This document shows positions 16,899-26,453 of a stretch of DNA of 64,000 nucleotides, piece after piece (positions within the stretch are counted from its first letter, which is position 1; the number at the start of each line of letters is the position of its first letter). The notes under the pieces are model-generated. The model did no database searches, was not told where the DNA came from, and saw nothing but the letters and a program-made list of their open reading frames with translations. The stretch is from Acinetobacter modestus (GTDB lineage: Bacteria > Pseudomonadota > Gammaproteobacteria > Pseudomonadales > Moraxellaceae). The DNA lies in contig NZ_BMDV01000002.1 in the NCBI RefSeq assembly GCF_014636095.1, positions 62,001 to 126,000 on the forward strand, read 5' to 3'. The translations under genes and the position numbers were made by a program.

Positions 16899-19391
16899 AT
16901 GCGTACATATTTTTCTCAATTCATTCTTCACTCCTCACTTTTTACACTGAGTACACTCACTGCCTCTATTGCGATGGCAAATGATCAGAAACATTTGTCT
17001 GAGAAAGAGGATGTCATCACATTACAATCTGTCGTGGTCACGGGTTCAAGACGAGCAATTAGTAGCTCTCTTGATGCACCTGCACCCGTGGATATTTTAA
17101 CTGCCAAAGAGTTACAAGAGACTGGTGCAACTGATCTTGCAGCAGCATTAACACGGTTGTCTCCTTCTGTGAGTTTACCGACTTCTCCAGCAGGAGGGTT
17201 TGGTGCATCAGTTCCACCAAGTATTGCGCTCAGAGGATTATCTGCGGATCAAACTTTAATTTTGGTTAATGGGAAACGCCGACATACAGCAGCGTATTTC
17301 ACCCGCCAAGCATATGCTGGTGGAAGAGGAGCAGCAGTAACTGATTTAAGTTTAATTCCAGTGAGTGCAATTGAACGCATAGAAATTTTGCGGGATGGTG
17401 CTGCGGCACAATATGGATCGGATGCAATCGCTGGTGTCGTTAATATTATCTTGAAATCACGTGATCATGGGGGTGGGGTAAGTTATCAAACTGGTGGCTA
17501 TACTCAAGGAGATGGTGAACAGCATAAAGTTAATCTTTGGAAAGGTTTTGCGCTCCCTAATGATGGTGCGTTGACGGTTGCATTAGATTTAGGCAAACGT
17601 GAAGCTGCAAGTAACACGGCACCTGATACGCGAACTTTTTATGATGGTTCAACCAAAGCTCAATATACAGAACAAAATACACCTTATAGAACATGGAAAT
17701 TTGGTTCACCCGAACAAAAAGATCAAGTCAATGTGATTGCCAATCTAGATTTACCTTTGACAGATGACCTTGCACTTTATGGTTTTAGTAGCTATGGACA
17801 CCGTAAAACGATAGGTGAAAACTTTTATGAGCCACCAACGACCAAAACAGTACTGAATCAATCCAGCTATTTTAAAGAACGTTATCCAGATGGACGCTCG
17901 CCATTAAGCTTAGTCACTGTAGATGATTTTACCACCACAGTTGGAGTGAAAAAAGGGGAGTTGAAGTCAGGTAAATATGATCTTTATGCAACTTATGGGC
18001 AAAATAAAGTCAGCACAGAACAAGGCAACGGCATTAACCCAAGTTATGGTTCAAACTCACCTTCAAACTATGATTTAGGCGAAAATATTTTTTCGCAATT
18101 AAATACAGGTCTAGATTATAGCCGTGATATTGCAATTGATGGGTTAGCAAGTCCACTGACGTTGTCTACAGGGGTTTTATATCGTTGGGAGCAATATAAG
18201 CAAAATGCGGGTGATCCGATTGCCTATACCCGTGGCCCATATTTCAATCCAAGCACAACTTTGGGTGTTGGTGTTCCTGGGATATATGCTGGAATTACAG
18301 ACCAAGATGAAAGAAAAATTAGTCGTGATGTTTATGGTGTCTATCTAGATTTAGAAGCAGACATTTTTAAAAATTTGAATGTGGGCGCAGCTGTTCGAAG
18401 TGAAAAATATTCAGACTTTGGGTCGACCACAAACGGAAAATTATTTGCTAAATATGATGTATCACCTCAGTTTGCGGTACGTGGTTCAGTCAATACAGGC
18501 TATAGAGCGCCGTCATTGGCACAGCAGGGCTATTCTGCTTATAGCGTACAAACAGTGCAGACCCCTTCAGGTTGGCAAGATGTTCAACAACGAACTTTAG
18601 TTGCAGGAAGTGAGGCCGCTTTACTTATTGGCGGAAGCTCACTTAAACCAGAGAAATCCACAAATTACTCTTTAGGTTTTGTTTGGAAGCCACTTGTTAA
18701 TACCTCGGCAACTTTAGACCTTTATCAAATCGATATTAAAAATCGTATTTTGCTTTCAGACAATATTACTGGAAGTGTAATTACCAATGCTTTTGCCAAT
18801 ACACCGTATTCGAATATTGCCAACGTGGCGTTCTTTAATAATTTATTAGACACACGTACCAGAGGTTTAGAGCTCGCGTTTAAGCATGATTTAAACCTTG
18901 AACAATATGGCAAGTTAAATCTGAATCTAGGTCTGGCCTATAACAAAAATGAAATCACTGAAACCAGAGATTCTATCACCGCAAAAGGTGAGCGAATTCC
19001 CGTTTCAAGCATTGCAGGACGAAATACACAAAGCCTGATTGAGTCTACTGCACCGAAAACAAAGCTGACCCTTGGCGCACTTTGGTCAAACCAAGCGTGG
19101 AGCGTCAATACCGCAATCCGTCGCTATGATAAATGGACGACCTTAAATAATACCAACACTACATTAGACCAGACTTTTGATCCGCAGTGGATTGCAGATT
19201 TGGATATCGGCTACAAAGCGGATGCATTTGTGAAAGGCCTCAAGTTCAATTTAGGGGCAATCAATTTATTGAATAGCCATCCTGACAAAGCCAAAGATTC
19301 TTCGGTCGGCAACATTGTCAAATATAGTTTTAATGCGCCTGAAGGAGCATTTGGAACGTATTTATATGGCCGCGTAAGTTACGAATTTTAA
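16899..19391 (+). CDS. TonB-dependent outer membrane receptor
   Basis: The 830-residue receptor has a signal peptide cut after about Ala27, a TonB box region (D-V-I-T-L-Q-S-V-V-V-T-G), a plug domain (ALRGLSADQTLILVNGKRR, IERIEILRDGAAAQYGSDAI) and a 22-strand barrel ending in Y-E-F. It belongs to the broad substrate group that includes receptors for sugars, nickel and other small molecules, not clearly the siderophore group. It is driven by a sigma-54 promoter and is followed by a secreted hydrolase, 31 bp downstream. A sulfur-bearing ligand such as a sulfate ester or sulfonate is inferred from regulation only. Confidence 0.9.
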   Translation: MRTYFSQFILHSSLFTLSTLTASIAMANDQKHLSEKEDVITLQSVVVTGSRRAISSSLDAPAPVDILTAKELQETGATDLAAALTRLSPSVSLPTSPAGGFGASVPPSIALRGLSADQTLILVNGKRRHTAAYFTRQAYAGGRGAAVTDLSLIPVSAIERIEILRDGAAAQYGSDAIAGVVNIILKSRDHGGGVSYQTGGYTQGDGEQHKVNLWKGFALPNDGALTVALDLGKREAASNTAPDTRTFYDGSTKAQYTEQNTPYRTWKFGSPEQKDQVNVIANLDLPLTDDLALYGFSSYGHRKTIGENFYEPPTTKTVLNQSSYFKERYPDGRSPLSLVTVDDFTTTVGVKKGELKSGKYDLYATYGQNKVSTEQGNGINPSYGSNSPSNYDLGENIFSQLNTGLDYSRDIAIDGLASPLTLSTGVLYRWEQYKQNAGDPIAYTRGPYFNPSTTLGVGVPGIYAGITDQDERKISRDVYGVYLDLEADIFKNLNVGAAVRSEKYSDFGSTTNGKLFAKYDVSPQFAVRGSVNTGYRAPSLAQQGYSAYSVQTVQTPSGWQDVQQRTLVAGSEAALLIGGSSLKPEKSTNYSLGFVWKPLVNTSATLDLYQIDIKNRILLSDNITGSVITNAFANTPYSNIANVAFFNNLLDTRTRGLELAFKHDLNLEQYGKLNLNLGLAYNKNEITETRDSITAKGERIPVSSIAGRNTQSLIESTAPKTKLTLGALWSNQAWSVNTAIRRYDKWTTLNNTNTTLDQTFDPQWIADLDIGYKADAFVKGLKFNLGAINLLNSHPDKAKDSSVGNIVKYSFNAPEGAFGTYLYGRVSYEF

Positions 19392-19422
19392 ATTAAAAAT
19401 GATTAAACAAATTTTAAGGTAA

Positions 19423-20691
19423 ATGACAATGCAACCTACTTTTTTATCAACGTTATGCAAATTTTCTTTCATCACAACGATGTTAACTTCGAGCTGTTTG
19501 GCGACTGCTCAACAAGCGCCAGCACCTGAAGATCAATATGGAGATGGCCGAGTTTCTGAGTTTTATACATGGAAATCAGCTATTCCAGTACAGGCAGGAA
19601 AATTATTAAAAACAGAGTCTATTCATAACCCGTATATTCGCTTGGCAAATGACAGTCAGGCTATTCGAATTCTTTATAGTTCGACCAGTGGCAAAGATAG
19701 CAAAACACCTATCGTGGTTTCAGGAAGTATTCATTTACCAAAAGGAACGCCACCGAAAGAAGGTTGGCCAGTGGTGTTATGGGCACATGGTACTGTAGGC
19801 TTGGCCGATGCTTGTGCACCGTCTTGGAGTGGCCGATCATACCGAGATGTACAATATTTAAATCGTTGGCTGAAAGAAGGATTTGCAGTCGTTGCCACAG
19901 ATTATGAAGGCCTGGGTGTTGCAGGACCGCATTTGTTAATCAATAACCCCATGCTGGCCTATAGTATTTTAGATAGTGGTAGAGCTGCTCTAAAAGCCAA
20001 GTTACCACTTGCAAATAAGTTTGTGATTGTTGGCCAATCTCAAGGAGGCGCTGGCGCTGTTTCGGCTTCTTCCTATTCGGCCACGTATGCACCGGACTTA
20101 AATATTAAAGGTTCAATTGGTACGGGCGTGATTTATCAAGATCCTGAAGCGACGCCTGAAAAGAATCAACTAAAGTTAAATCCTTATGAAGTCAGTCCGT
20201 CGCTTGCTTATGGCATCTATAGTTTTTTAGTGACGCAAAGTTTATATCCAGAAATAAAAACAGAAGATATTTTTACACCTGAAGCAGTGCCTTTAGTGGA
20301 GCAAGCAAGAAATGCCTGCTTAACAAGCTTTATGGGGGATATTCAAACTGCGGGTCTTTCGCCAGCACAAGCGTATAAACCTAATCCACCTGCAAACTAT
20401 AAAAAGCTGCAACAGAAACAATCGAATGATTATGGTTATTATCCGACATTAAAAATCAGTCACCCACTATTTATCGGAACAGGGGCAAACGACCGCACCC
20501 CTGATGCCCGATCTCAAATGAAGCTGGTGGCCGATGCATGTAAAGCGGGTACCGTAGTCGAAGGCCATTTGTATCATGGCTTAGGGCATAGCGAGACCGT
20601 TAATGCTTCATTACAAGATTCGATTCCATTTGCTAAAAAGGTGATTGCAGAAGAGAAAATTCAGGCTATTTGTAAGCCTGACCTACAATAA
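19423..20691 (+). CDS. Secreted alpha/beta hydrolase
   Basis: The 422-residue protein has a signal peptide (cut after about Ala29) and an alpha/beta-hydrolase fold of the secretory lipase-like kind. The nucleophile serine lies in G-Q-S-Q-G-G, the oxyanion region in W-A-H-G-T-V-G, and the probable acid and His residues in G-A-N-D-R-T-P-D and Y-H-G-L-G-H-S-E. It shares the sigma-54 promoter of the upstream receptor. It probably hydrolyses an ester in the periplasm or outside the cell, perhaps freeing a ligand for the receptor. ATG at 19429 is an equally good start. The substrate is unknown. Confidence 0.82.
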   Translation: MTMQPTFLSTLCKFSFITTMLTSSCLATAQQAPAPEDQYGDGRVSEFYTWKSAIPVQAGKLLKTESIHNPYIRLANDSQAIRILYSSTSGKDSKTPIVVSGSIHLPKGTPPKEGWPVVLWAHGTVGLADACAPSWSGRSYRDVQYLNRWLKEGFAVVATDYEGLGVAGPHLLINNPMLAYSILDSGRAALKAKLPLANKFVIVGQSQGGAGAVSASSYSATYAPDLNIKGSIGTGVIYQDPEATPEKNQLKLNPYEVSPSLAYGIYSFLVTQSLYPEIKTEDIFTPEAVPLVEQARNACLTSFMGDIQTAGLSPAQAYKPNPPANYKKLQQKQSNDYGYYPTLKISHPLFIGTGANDRTPDARSQMKLVADACKAGTVVEGHLYHGLGHSETVNASLQDSIPFAKKVIAEEKIQAICKPDLQ

Positions 20692-20701
20692 AAGATGAAA
20701 T

Positions 20702-20734
20702 AAAGATTTTCTCACTGAAGAAAATCTTTATTTT
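20702..20734 (+). terminator. Terminator of the receptor-hydrolase operon
   Basis: The stem AAAGATTTTCT / AGAAAATCTTT with loop CACTGA is followed by ATTTT, 10 bp after the hydrolase stop. Confidence 0.75.
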
Positions 20735-20736
20735 AA

Positions 20737-20771
20737 AAAGCCGCTCTTCAAAGATATTGCAGAGTGGCTTT
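20737..20771 (-). terminator. Terminator of the SsuD-like gene
   Basis: On the minus strand the stem AAAGCCACTCT / AGAGCGGCTTT (one G-T pair) is followed by TTTTAAAA, just past the stop at 20785. Confidence 0.75.
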
Positions 20772-20784
20772 ATAATTTAAATGT

Positions 20785-21873
20785 TTAAGCGATGCGCTTT
20801 AATCTTTTTGCAGCCTCTTCACGTACAGCAGGGATGATATAGCGGCCATAATCGACCGTATCATAGATCGGATCGTAGCCTCGATTTAAAAAGGTGGTAA
20901 CGCCTAAATCTACATAATCGAGTAATGCCGCAATAATGGTGTCTGGTGTACCAACTAGGGCAGTGGTATCACCATAAGCACCTACAGCAGTTGCTGTGGG
21001 CATCCATAAGGCACGATCATGTCGATCACCTTGTTGGGCTGCTGCTAATAAACGCTGTGAACCGATGCCTTTGATTTTGTGCCCTGACAATGTACCGTTA
21101 TTTTGAAAAGTTGGATTGTTCTGAATATCGGCAAGAATCTGTTCTGCACGCTGCCAAGCAAGTTCTTCGGTTGGGCCAATAATAAGGCGTACGGATAAGC
21201 TAACAGATGGCTGCGGTTTATTGGCTTGTTCTGCTGCCAGCTTTAATTTTGTGATTTGATCTTTTACACCAGCCAGTGGTTCTCCCCAAAGTGAATACAG
21301 GTCTGCATGGCGGACTGCAATATCATAAGCAATATCAGATGAGCCACCGAATGAAATCGGGATTGTTCCATTGACTGGCTTTAACGGGCAAAAAGCATTT
21401 TCTAGCTTAAAGTACTTACCTTCATAACTAATCGGTTGATCGCTTTTCCAGAGTTTCTGAATAATATCTAAATATTCACCCGTCCGTTCATAGCGCTGAA
21501 CTTTATCAACAATATAATCACCTTCTTGAGGCTCCGCTGTAATTCCCGTAATTGCATGTAATCGGATTCTTCCACCACCTGTAGTATGGTCAAGTGTAGC
21601 AAAAGAACGTGCAGCCAGATTTGGTGTTACAAGCGCGGGACGATGGGCAATCATAAACCCGAGTTGCTCAGTATGCTGTGCGAGATAAGCTGCGATTTGT
21701 GTACTATCTGGGCTGCTTGGTCCGCTAGCAATTAAGACTTTATCAAAACCAGCATATTCATGTGCCCGTGCATGATAACGTAGATAGTCGAGGTCTATTT
21801 TATGACCAATTCGTGTTCCTTTAGTTTCTGACCATTGATTTGGAAAAACCATACCAACAAATTCGATACTCAT
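20785..21873 (-). CDS. LLM-family flavin-dependent (alkane)sulfonate monooxygenase, SsuD-like
   Basis: The 362-residue TIM-barrel protein is an FMNH2-dependent monooxygenase of the SsuD type, which splits C-S bonds of sulfonates to sulfite plus aldehyde. Recognisable blocks are IDLDYLRYHARAHEYAGFDKVLIA, the H-R-P-A-L-V-T-P flavin-pocket strand and the RYERTGEYLDIIQKLW stretch typical of the group. Start ATG at 21873 is preferred over a TTG 9 bp upstream. It has a sigma-54 promoter 36 bp upstream and is divergent from sfnR. Reduced flavin probably comes from the MsuE-like reductase at 40455. The specific sulfonate is unknown. Confidence 0.87.
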   Translation of the reverse strand: MSIEFVGMVFPNQWSETKGTRIGHKIDLDYLRYHARAHEYAGFDKVLIASGPSSPDSTQIAAYLAQHTEQLGFMIAHRPALVTPNLAARSFATLDHTTGGGRIRLHAITGITAEPQEGDYIVDKVQRYERTGEYLDIIQKLWKSDQPISYEGKYFKLENAFCPLKPVNGTIPISFGGSSDIAYDIAVRHADLYSLWGEPLAGVKDQITKLKLAAEQANKPQPSVSLSVRLIIGPTEELAWQRAEQILADIQNNPTFQNNGTLSGHKIKGIGSQRLLAAAQQGDRHDRALWMPTATAVGAYGDTTALVGTPDTIIAALLDYVDLGVTTFLNRGYDPIYDTVDYGRYIIPAVREEAAKRLKRIA

Positions 21874-21909
21874 TTTACTCAACCTACTTTGTATATTTAA
21901 TATAAAATA

Positions 21910-21924
21910 GCAAAATAAATGCCA
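21910..21924 (-). promoter_or_regulatory. Sigma-54 promoter of the SsuD-like gene
   Basis: The minus strand reads TGGCAT-N5-TTGC with correct GG-N10-GC spacing, 36 bp from the start. Confidence 0.83.
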
Positions 21925-21975
21925 ATTGCTGAGGCTTTATAAATGAGGAGTTTTAAAATTTTATTATTTAAAAGG

Positions 21976-22021
21976 TGTTTGTATTTGATCAATATTAAAG
22001 CATAATGTTTTAAAAACAACA
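21976..22021. promoter_or_regulatory. Probable SfnR binding sites between ssuD-like gene and sfnR
   Basis: TGTTT-N6-CAACA at 22006-22021 lies 82 bp from the -24 element; a weak TGTTT-N6-GATCA copy at 21976-21991 lies 52 bp away. The 316-bp divergent region also must hold the sfnR promoter, which I cannot identify; it has no -24/-12 element on the plus strand. Confidence 0.5.
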
Positions 22022-22189
22022 TATCATAAAAATAGAAATATATTTAATTTTAATTTATAAATAAATTCAAAACTTAAGATGAAATGTGAATTTTGGATTA
22101 AATATCTTAATTTGTTATTTATTAAAAAAAGAACTGAAATGTAAGATGGTGTTTTAAAAATGCTTATATCATAAGCTTTAGGGGTAATT

Positions 22190-23266
22190 ATGAAATCTTT
22201 TTTAGATAATGATTATAAAGTAATTACTTTGCCTGATAATGGTGTTCCTGTAAAACCCATAAGAGCAAAAGCAATTATTTTTTCTGATCAAAACTCCCGT
22301 AAGTTATTAAACCAAGTTGAAACAATTGCGCCAAGTTCTGCAAGTGTCATCATTCAAGGTGAATCTGGTACTGGTAAAGAATTGATTGCACGCGAAATTC
22401 ATTTGAAAAGTGATCGAAGAAACAAGCCATTCCTCGCTGTGAACTGTGGTGCTTTGGTGGAAACACTGGCAGAGTCTGAGTTATTCGGCTATGAGGCCGG
22501 AGCATTCACTGGGGCAAATAAAACTCGGGCAGGAATTTTTGAAACCGCAGATGGTGGTACTTTATTTTTAGATGAAGTTGGTGAGTTACCACTATCTTTA
22601 CAAGTCAAGCTATTACGTGTACTGCAAGAAAAAGAAGTGGTTCGTGTCGGTGGGCGAAAACCGATTCCAATTAATGTCCGTATTTTATCTGGTACACATG
22701 TCGATTTACGTAAAGCTGTTGCAGAAAATAAGTTCCGTTTAGACTTGTATTATCGTTTGAATGTTGTGGTTCTAAATATTTTACCCTTGCGTGAACGTAA
22801 AGGAGATATTTTACCTTTGGTTGATTTCTTCTTAAATTCGTACTCACAGAAATTGATTACAACAAAGCCTAATATTAGTGACCGAGCAAGGAATGCACTA
22901 TTAAATTATGGCTGGCCGGGTAATATCCGTGAGCTAGAAAACAATATTCACTATGCACTGCTTATCAGTGGCGGGAAAACAATTGATATTGAACATTTAA
23001 GATTTTCGGAAGAAGGCAGCTCAACTGCATTACCAGATAATGATCTAATCCAAGAGTTTGAAAATGTTCTAAAGCGCCTATTTCAAGAGTATGATGGAGA
23101 AGCATGGCATATTATTGAAGATAAGATTGTGAATACAGCATTTTCAAGTTGCTGGAATAATCAGGTGAAGACTGCAAAAATGTTGGGTCTTTCGCGCAAT
23201 GTTTTGCGTAACCTTTTGTCTCGGTATAATTTATTACCCAATAAGAATGAAAATGAAATCGCATAA
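22190..23266 (+). CDS. sfnR: Sigma-54-dependent transcriptional activator, SfnR-like
   Basis: The 358-residue protein activates RNA polymerase holding sigma-54. It is mostly an AAA+ domain: Walker A G-E-S-G-T-G-K-E at 57-64, the sigma-54-contact loop GAFTGA at 104-109, Walker B in L-F-L-D-E-V-G-E-L, and the W-P-G-N-I-R-E-L sensor. A Fis-type helix-turn-helix follows near the C-terminus. There is no receiver or sensor domain before the AAA+ part, only about 35 residues, so control is probably by expression level, as proposed for SfnR. It sits in the middle of nine sigma-54 promoters and is the obvious candidate to drive them. Confidence 0.87.
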   Translation: MKSFLDNDYKVITLPDNGVPVKPIRAKAIIFSDQNSRKLLNQVETIAPSSASVIIQGESGTGKELIAREIHLKSDRRNKPFLAVNCGALVETLAESELFGYEAGAFTGANKTRAGIFETADGGTLFLDEVGELPLSLQVKLLRVLQEKEVVRVGGRKPIPINVRILSGTHVDLRKAVAENKFRLDLYYRLNVVVLNILPLRERKGDILPLVDFFLNSYSQKLITTKPNISDRARNALLNYGWPGNIRELENNIHYALLISGGKTIDIEHLRFSEEGSSTALPDNDLIQEFENVLKRLFQEYDGEAWHIIEDKIVNTAFSSCWNNQVKTAKMLGLSRNVLRNLLSRYNLLPNKNENEIA

Positions 23267-23289
23267 AAAAAGACAGAATATTTGGTTTT

Positions 23290-23327
23290 AAGAACATCCA
23301 TTTTTGACCTATGGATGTTCTTTTTTT
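23290..23327. terminator. Bidirectional terminator between sfnR and tatC
   Basis: The 11-bp stem AAGAACATCCA / TGGATGTTCTT is followed by TTTTT for the plus strand. Its right arm overlaps the last codons of tatC. Confidence 0.85.
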
Positions 23328-24058
23328 ATGGTTGTTAATTTAGTGATCCATAAGCCCAATTCAAATAGCAGCCACATGGGGACAGCAAGGGCAAGCATAC
23401 TGAACACATCTGGAGGGGTAATGAACATTGCAATAAAAAAGAAGAACACAATGATGTGTTTGCGATGTTCTTCTAATTGTTGAATAGATAGAATTCCAAT
23501 AAAAATAAGAATATAAGTTAATACTGGGATCTGAAATGCCAGACCAAAAGCAAGAAAAAGCTTTAAACAGAAATCCAGATAGCTATTGATATCTGTCATC
23601 GGTAATACATTTTCAGGAGAAGCCAATACAAAGAATTTTAAGGCTAAGGGTAAGATCAGGCTATAAGCAAACAAGAGACCGAGATAAAATAAAAACATAC
23701 TGGAAACGGCTAGAGCGACACCAAATCTTTTCTCGTTTTGGTAGAGTGCAGGTGCAACAAATTGCCAAAACTGATACAGGATAAAGGGAATACTCACTAG
23801 AGTTGCCAGATAAATGTTGAGTTTGAACGGAGCTAAAAATGTACCCATCACATCCGTTGCAATCATGGTTGAGTTAACAGGTAATAATGAGATTAAAGGT
23901 CGAGCAAGAACATGATAGTTTTGTTGGGCAAGCGGGAGAAGCACTAAAAAAATGGTAACAACCGCACCAATGCTATAGATCAAACGCTTTCTTAACTCTT
24001 TCAGGTGTTCGCTATATTTCATTTCAGTGAGGTTTTCACTGACGAGATGTTCAGTCAT
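23309..24058 (-). CDS. tatC: Twin-arginine translocase subunit TatC
   Basis: The 249-residue inner-membrane protein has six membrane segments and TatC hallmarks: H-L-K-E-L-R-K-R-L near the N-terminus, then Q-F-W-x-F-V-A-P-A-L-Y and F-G-L-A-F-Q-I-P-V. It recognises twin-arginine signals. It overlaps tatB by 4 bp. It could export the two lipoprotein receptors of this island (122-1696 and 32102-33685), both of which carry twin-arginine motifs. Confidence 0.95.
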   Translation of the reverse strand: MTEHLVSENLTEMKYSEHLKELRKRLIYSIGAVVTIFLVLLPLAQQNYHVLARPLISLLPVNSTMIATDVMGTFLAPFKLNIYLATLVSIPFILYQFWQFVAPALYQNEKRFGVALAVSSMFLFYLGLLFAYSLILPLALKFFVLASPENVLPMTDINSYLDFCLKLFLAFGLAFQIPVLTYILIFIGILSIQQLEEHRKHIIVFFFFIAMFITPPDVFSMLALAVPMWLLFELGLWITKLTTIKKEHP

Positions 24059-24471
24059 GCGGCTTGATCCTCATTGAATTTATTTACTATTTTAAAATGA
24101 GTTAAAAATGGCGTCCTTAACTTGTCATGTGATTGGATATAGACATAATCCGTGGTGTACGTTGCTTTGGTTCTTTGTTCCAAAGAAACAGTGGATTGTA
24201 CATTTTCAATTTCTTGTTGCATGAGAGCGAGTTGTTGTTTGAGCTGTTCTTCATTTTGTTTTATTTTTTGCAGCTCTTCTTGCATGATTCTTTTGAGTTC
24301 AATCAATTCCAGTTCATTTTCTAGATCATTCTGGATTTTATTGAGGTGGTTTTTAATTGCTCTATATTTGAATAGTACCGTTCTTAATGTTTGAGGAAGC
24401 TTTTCAGGCCCTAAAATGATGAGGGCAATAATGCCAAAAGCAAATAGTTCCCCAAAACTGATATTAAACAT
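24055..24471 (-). CDS. tatB: Twin-arginine translocase subunit TatB
   Basis: The 138-residue protein has one N-terminal membrane helix followed by L-G-P-E-K-L-P and a long charged helix (about residues 35-95) with strong coiled-coil character. The order tatA-tatB-tatC and the G-P-E motif support TatB rather than TatA. Sequence after residue 100 is poorly conserved and contributes little to the call. Confidence 0.88.
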   Translation of the reverse strand: MFNISFGELFAFGIIALIILGPEKLPQTLRTVLFKYRAIKNHLNKIQNDLENELELIELKRIMQEELQKIKQNEEQLKQQLALMQQEIENVQSTVSLEQRTKATYTTDYVYIQSHDKLRTPFLTHFKIVNKFNEDQAA

Positions 24472-24484
24472 GGCAATATATCAC

Positions 24485-24700
24485 TTATAACTTGGTCTGC
24501 TTCTCGCTATTTGATTCTAACGAATTAATATCTTTGTATTGTTGATTCTGTATTAATTTTGGATCGTCAGGATTAACAGAGTCTTTAAAGTCTTTAATCG
24601 CACCACCCAAATCTTTTCCTAGATTTTTTAGCTTTGAAGTGCCAAATAATAAAATAACGATAACGGCAAATAATAGAATATGCCAAATAGATAAACCCAT
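24485..24700 (-). CDS. tatA: Twin-arginine translocase subunit TatA
   Basis: The 71-residue protein has the TatA pattern: a short N-terminal helix ([17 protein letters not shown]), then the amphipathic [17 protein letters not shown]. It forms the translocation pore with TatBC. A strong AGGAG site precedes the ATG. No sigma-54 element is visible upstream, so this operon may be expressed independently of SfnR. Confidence 0.93.
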   Translation of the reverse strand: MGLSIWHILLFAVIVILLFGTSKLKNLGKDLGGAIKDFKDSVNPDDPKLIQNQQYKDINSLESNSEKQTKL

Positions 24701-24877
24701 AGTGAAACTCCTAAATAATATATAATAAAGACTATTAATATCACGACATCGTCTGTTTTCTAAATCATATTAATATCGATCAATATTCGATTTAATTAGA
24801 CCTCTTTTATTATGATTTACACCCTCTTTGTATTTCTCCCATCGGGAGAAACAAAAGGAATTTATGAAAGAAGTCTA

Positions 24878-25633
24878 TTATGCTGTGTGATCCAGTAGAT
24901 GAAGTGCTTGATTACGGAAATTGAATAAGCTTTCACTGTCTTTATGTCTTGGATGAGTCAAGGGAATTGGGATAATTTCCTTGATTTTCCCTGGTCGGGC
25001 TGACATCACAATTACACGCTCTCCAAGATAGACAGCTTCTTCAATATCGTGCGTCACAAGAATCATGGTGATTTTTTCATGTTGCCAGATACGTTGCAGT
25101 TCAGCCTGTAAATGACTCCGAGTCATGGCATCCAATGCACCAAACGGTTCATCTAGAAGTAAAATATCGGGTTTGTTGACTAGCCCACGTGCTATTGCTA
25201 CCCGCTGTGCCATGCCACCAGACAGTTCATGAGGATAGGCATTCTCGAATCCAGTGAGCCCAACAATTTCGATATGCGCTTTCACCCGAGCATTTTTTTC
25301 TGAACGGCTTAACTCTGTTTCTTCCAGTGCCAAATGGATGTTTTCGGAAACGGTCAGCCAAGGCAGCAAACGATGTTCTTGAAAAATTAAACCTCGTTTT
25401 AAATCTGTCCCTTGGATTGGAATTTGATTGAGTAAAATTTCACCTTGATAGTCTGGGTCTAGTCCTGCAATTAGACGCAGTAGAGTCGATTTTCCACAAC
25501 CACTGCTGCCGACAATGGAGATAAATTCGCCTTGCTCAATGTCGAGATGAATACCATCTAAAACCGTTAATTTGTTCTGATCACGTTGAAATGATTTATT
25601 GAGTTTCTTAATCGAGAGTAAAGGAAAAGACAT
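24878..25633 (-). CDS. Sulfonate-type ABC importer ATPase (SsuB/TauB-like)
   Basis: The 251-residue ATPase has Walker A G-S-S-G-C-G-K-S-T, signature LSGGMAQRVAIARGL, Walker B I-L-L-L-D-E-P-F-G-A-L-D and H-loop V-T-H-D-I-E-E-A. These are typical of the nitrate/sulfonate/taurine importer ATPases. It is the last gene of a four-gene operon (receptor, two permeases, ATPase) on the minus strand. Confidence 0.9.
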   Translation of the reverse strand: MSFPLLSIKKLNKSFQRDQNKLTVLDGIHLDIEQGEFISIVGSSGCGKSTLLRLIAGLDPDYQGEILLNQIPIQGTDLKRGLIFQEHRLLPWLTVSENIHLALEETELSRSEKNARVKAHIEIVGLTGFENAYPHELSGGMAQRVAIARGLVNKPDILLLDEPFGALDAMTRSHLQAELQRIWQHEKITMILVTHDIEEAVYLGERVIVMSARPGKIKEIIPIPLTHPRHKDSESLFNFRNQALHLLDHTA

Positions 25634-25667
25634 GTTGAAATCCTGATATGTATTTTTAAATTAAAGG

Positions 25668-26453
25668 CTAAGCCCGCCATTGCAGCAGACGTTTTGAAAT
25701 AAGATGGATACAGGCAGTCATTAAAATACCGCTGATCGTGACCGTAATTGCGCATACCAGTAGAATGTCCATTTCGGCATTAATTTCAGCTTTCATCATG
25801 AGATTGCCTAAGCCTGCGCCTGCATTGAATAACAACTCACTTGCCGTAGTTGTAATCCAAGTAAAGGGTACGGCTAAGTTTAGCCCCGTTAAGATATGTG
25901 GCAGGGCTTGTGGTAAACGGATTCTTTTAAACTCGTGCCAAAATGAAAACCGATACATGCGGGCGACTTCACTGTATTTTTCATCGTAGTGACTGAGTCC
26001 TTGAAAGGTATTAATGACCAAAGGGAAAAAAGATGCCAATGCAATAATAAAGATCTTGGCTTCTTCGCCATTGCCAAACCATAAAGCAATTAATGGAGTC
26101 AAACCGAGCAGAGGAATTTGTCGAATACTGTTAAACAGCGGAGAAACGAGTGCATTTAAAATTTTTGAATAGGCGAGTAAGGCACCTAAAATTAGTCCAG
26201 CTGTTGAACCCAATAAAAAGCCCAAGCCCGCTTTTCTCAGACTACCCCATGTATTCAGCCATAATTCACCAGTTCCTAACAGCTGAAGAAAAGCAAAATA
26301 AATATGCTGTAAAGGGACAAAGGCATAGGCATGACTAGAACCTAGTCCTGAGTTGTATTGCCATAAAGCGAGCAATATCAATGGAAGTACGAGACCTTGT
26401 AATAGAACCACAGGCTGTTGTAATGCACCTTTCAAACTAAGTGATAGTGACAT
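25668..26453 (-). CDS. Sulfonate-type ABC importer permease (second)
   Basis: The 261-residue inner-membrane protein has about six membrane segments and a C-terminal EAA-like loop (RMYRFSFWHEFKRIRLPQALP) of the SsuC/TauC permease family. Its start overlaps the stop of the upstream permease (TAATG). Two different permeases rather than one homodimeric SsuC is less common for this transporter class and suggests a heterodimeric channel. Confidence 0.88.
   Translation of the reverse strand: MSLSLSLKGALQQPVVLLQGLVLPLILLALWQYNSGLGSSHAYAFVPLQHIYFAFLQLLGTGELWLNTWGSLRKAGLGFLLGSTAGLILGALLAYSKILNALVSPLFNSIRQIPLLGLTPLIALWFGNGEEAKIFIIALASFFPLVINTFQGLSHYDEKYSEVARMYRFSFWHEFKRIRLPQALPHILTGLNLAVPFTWITTTASELLFNAGAGLGNLMMKAEINAEMDILLVCAITVTISGILMTACIHLISKRLLQWRA

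Noticed and set aside
22140..22175. Possible sigma-54 promoter before sfnR (TGGTGT...)
   Set aside because: GG and GC are 12 bp apart rather than 10, and the TTGC element is absent.
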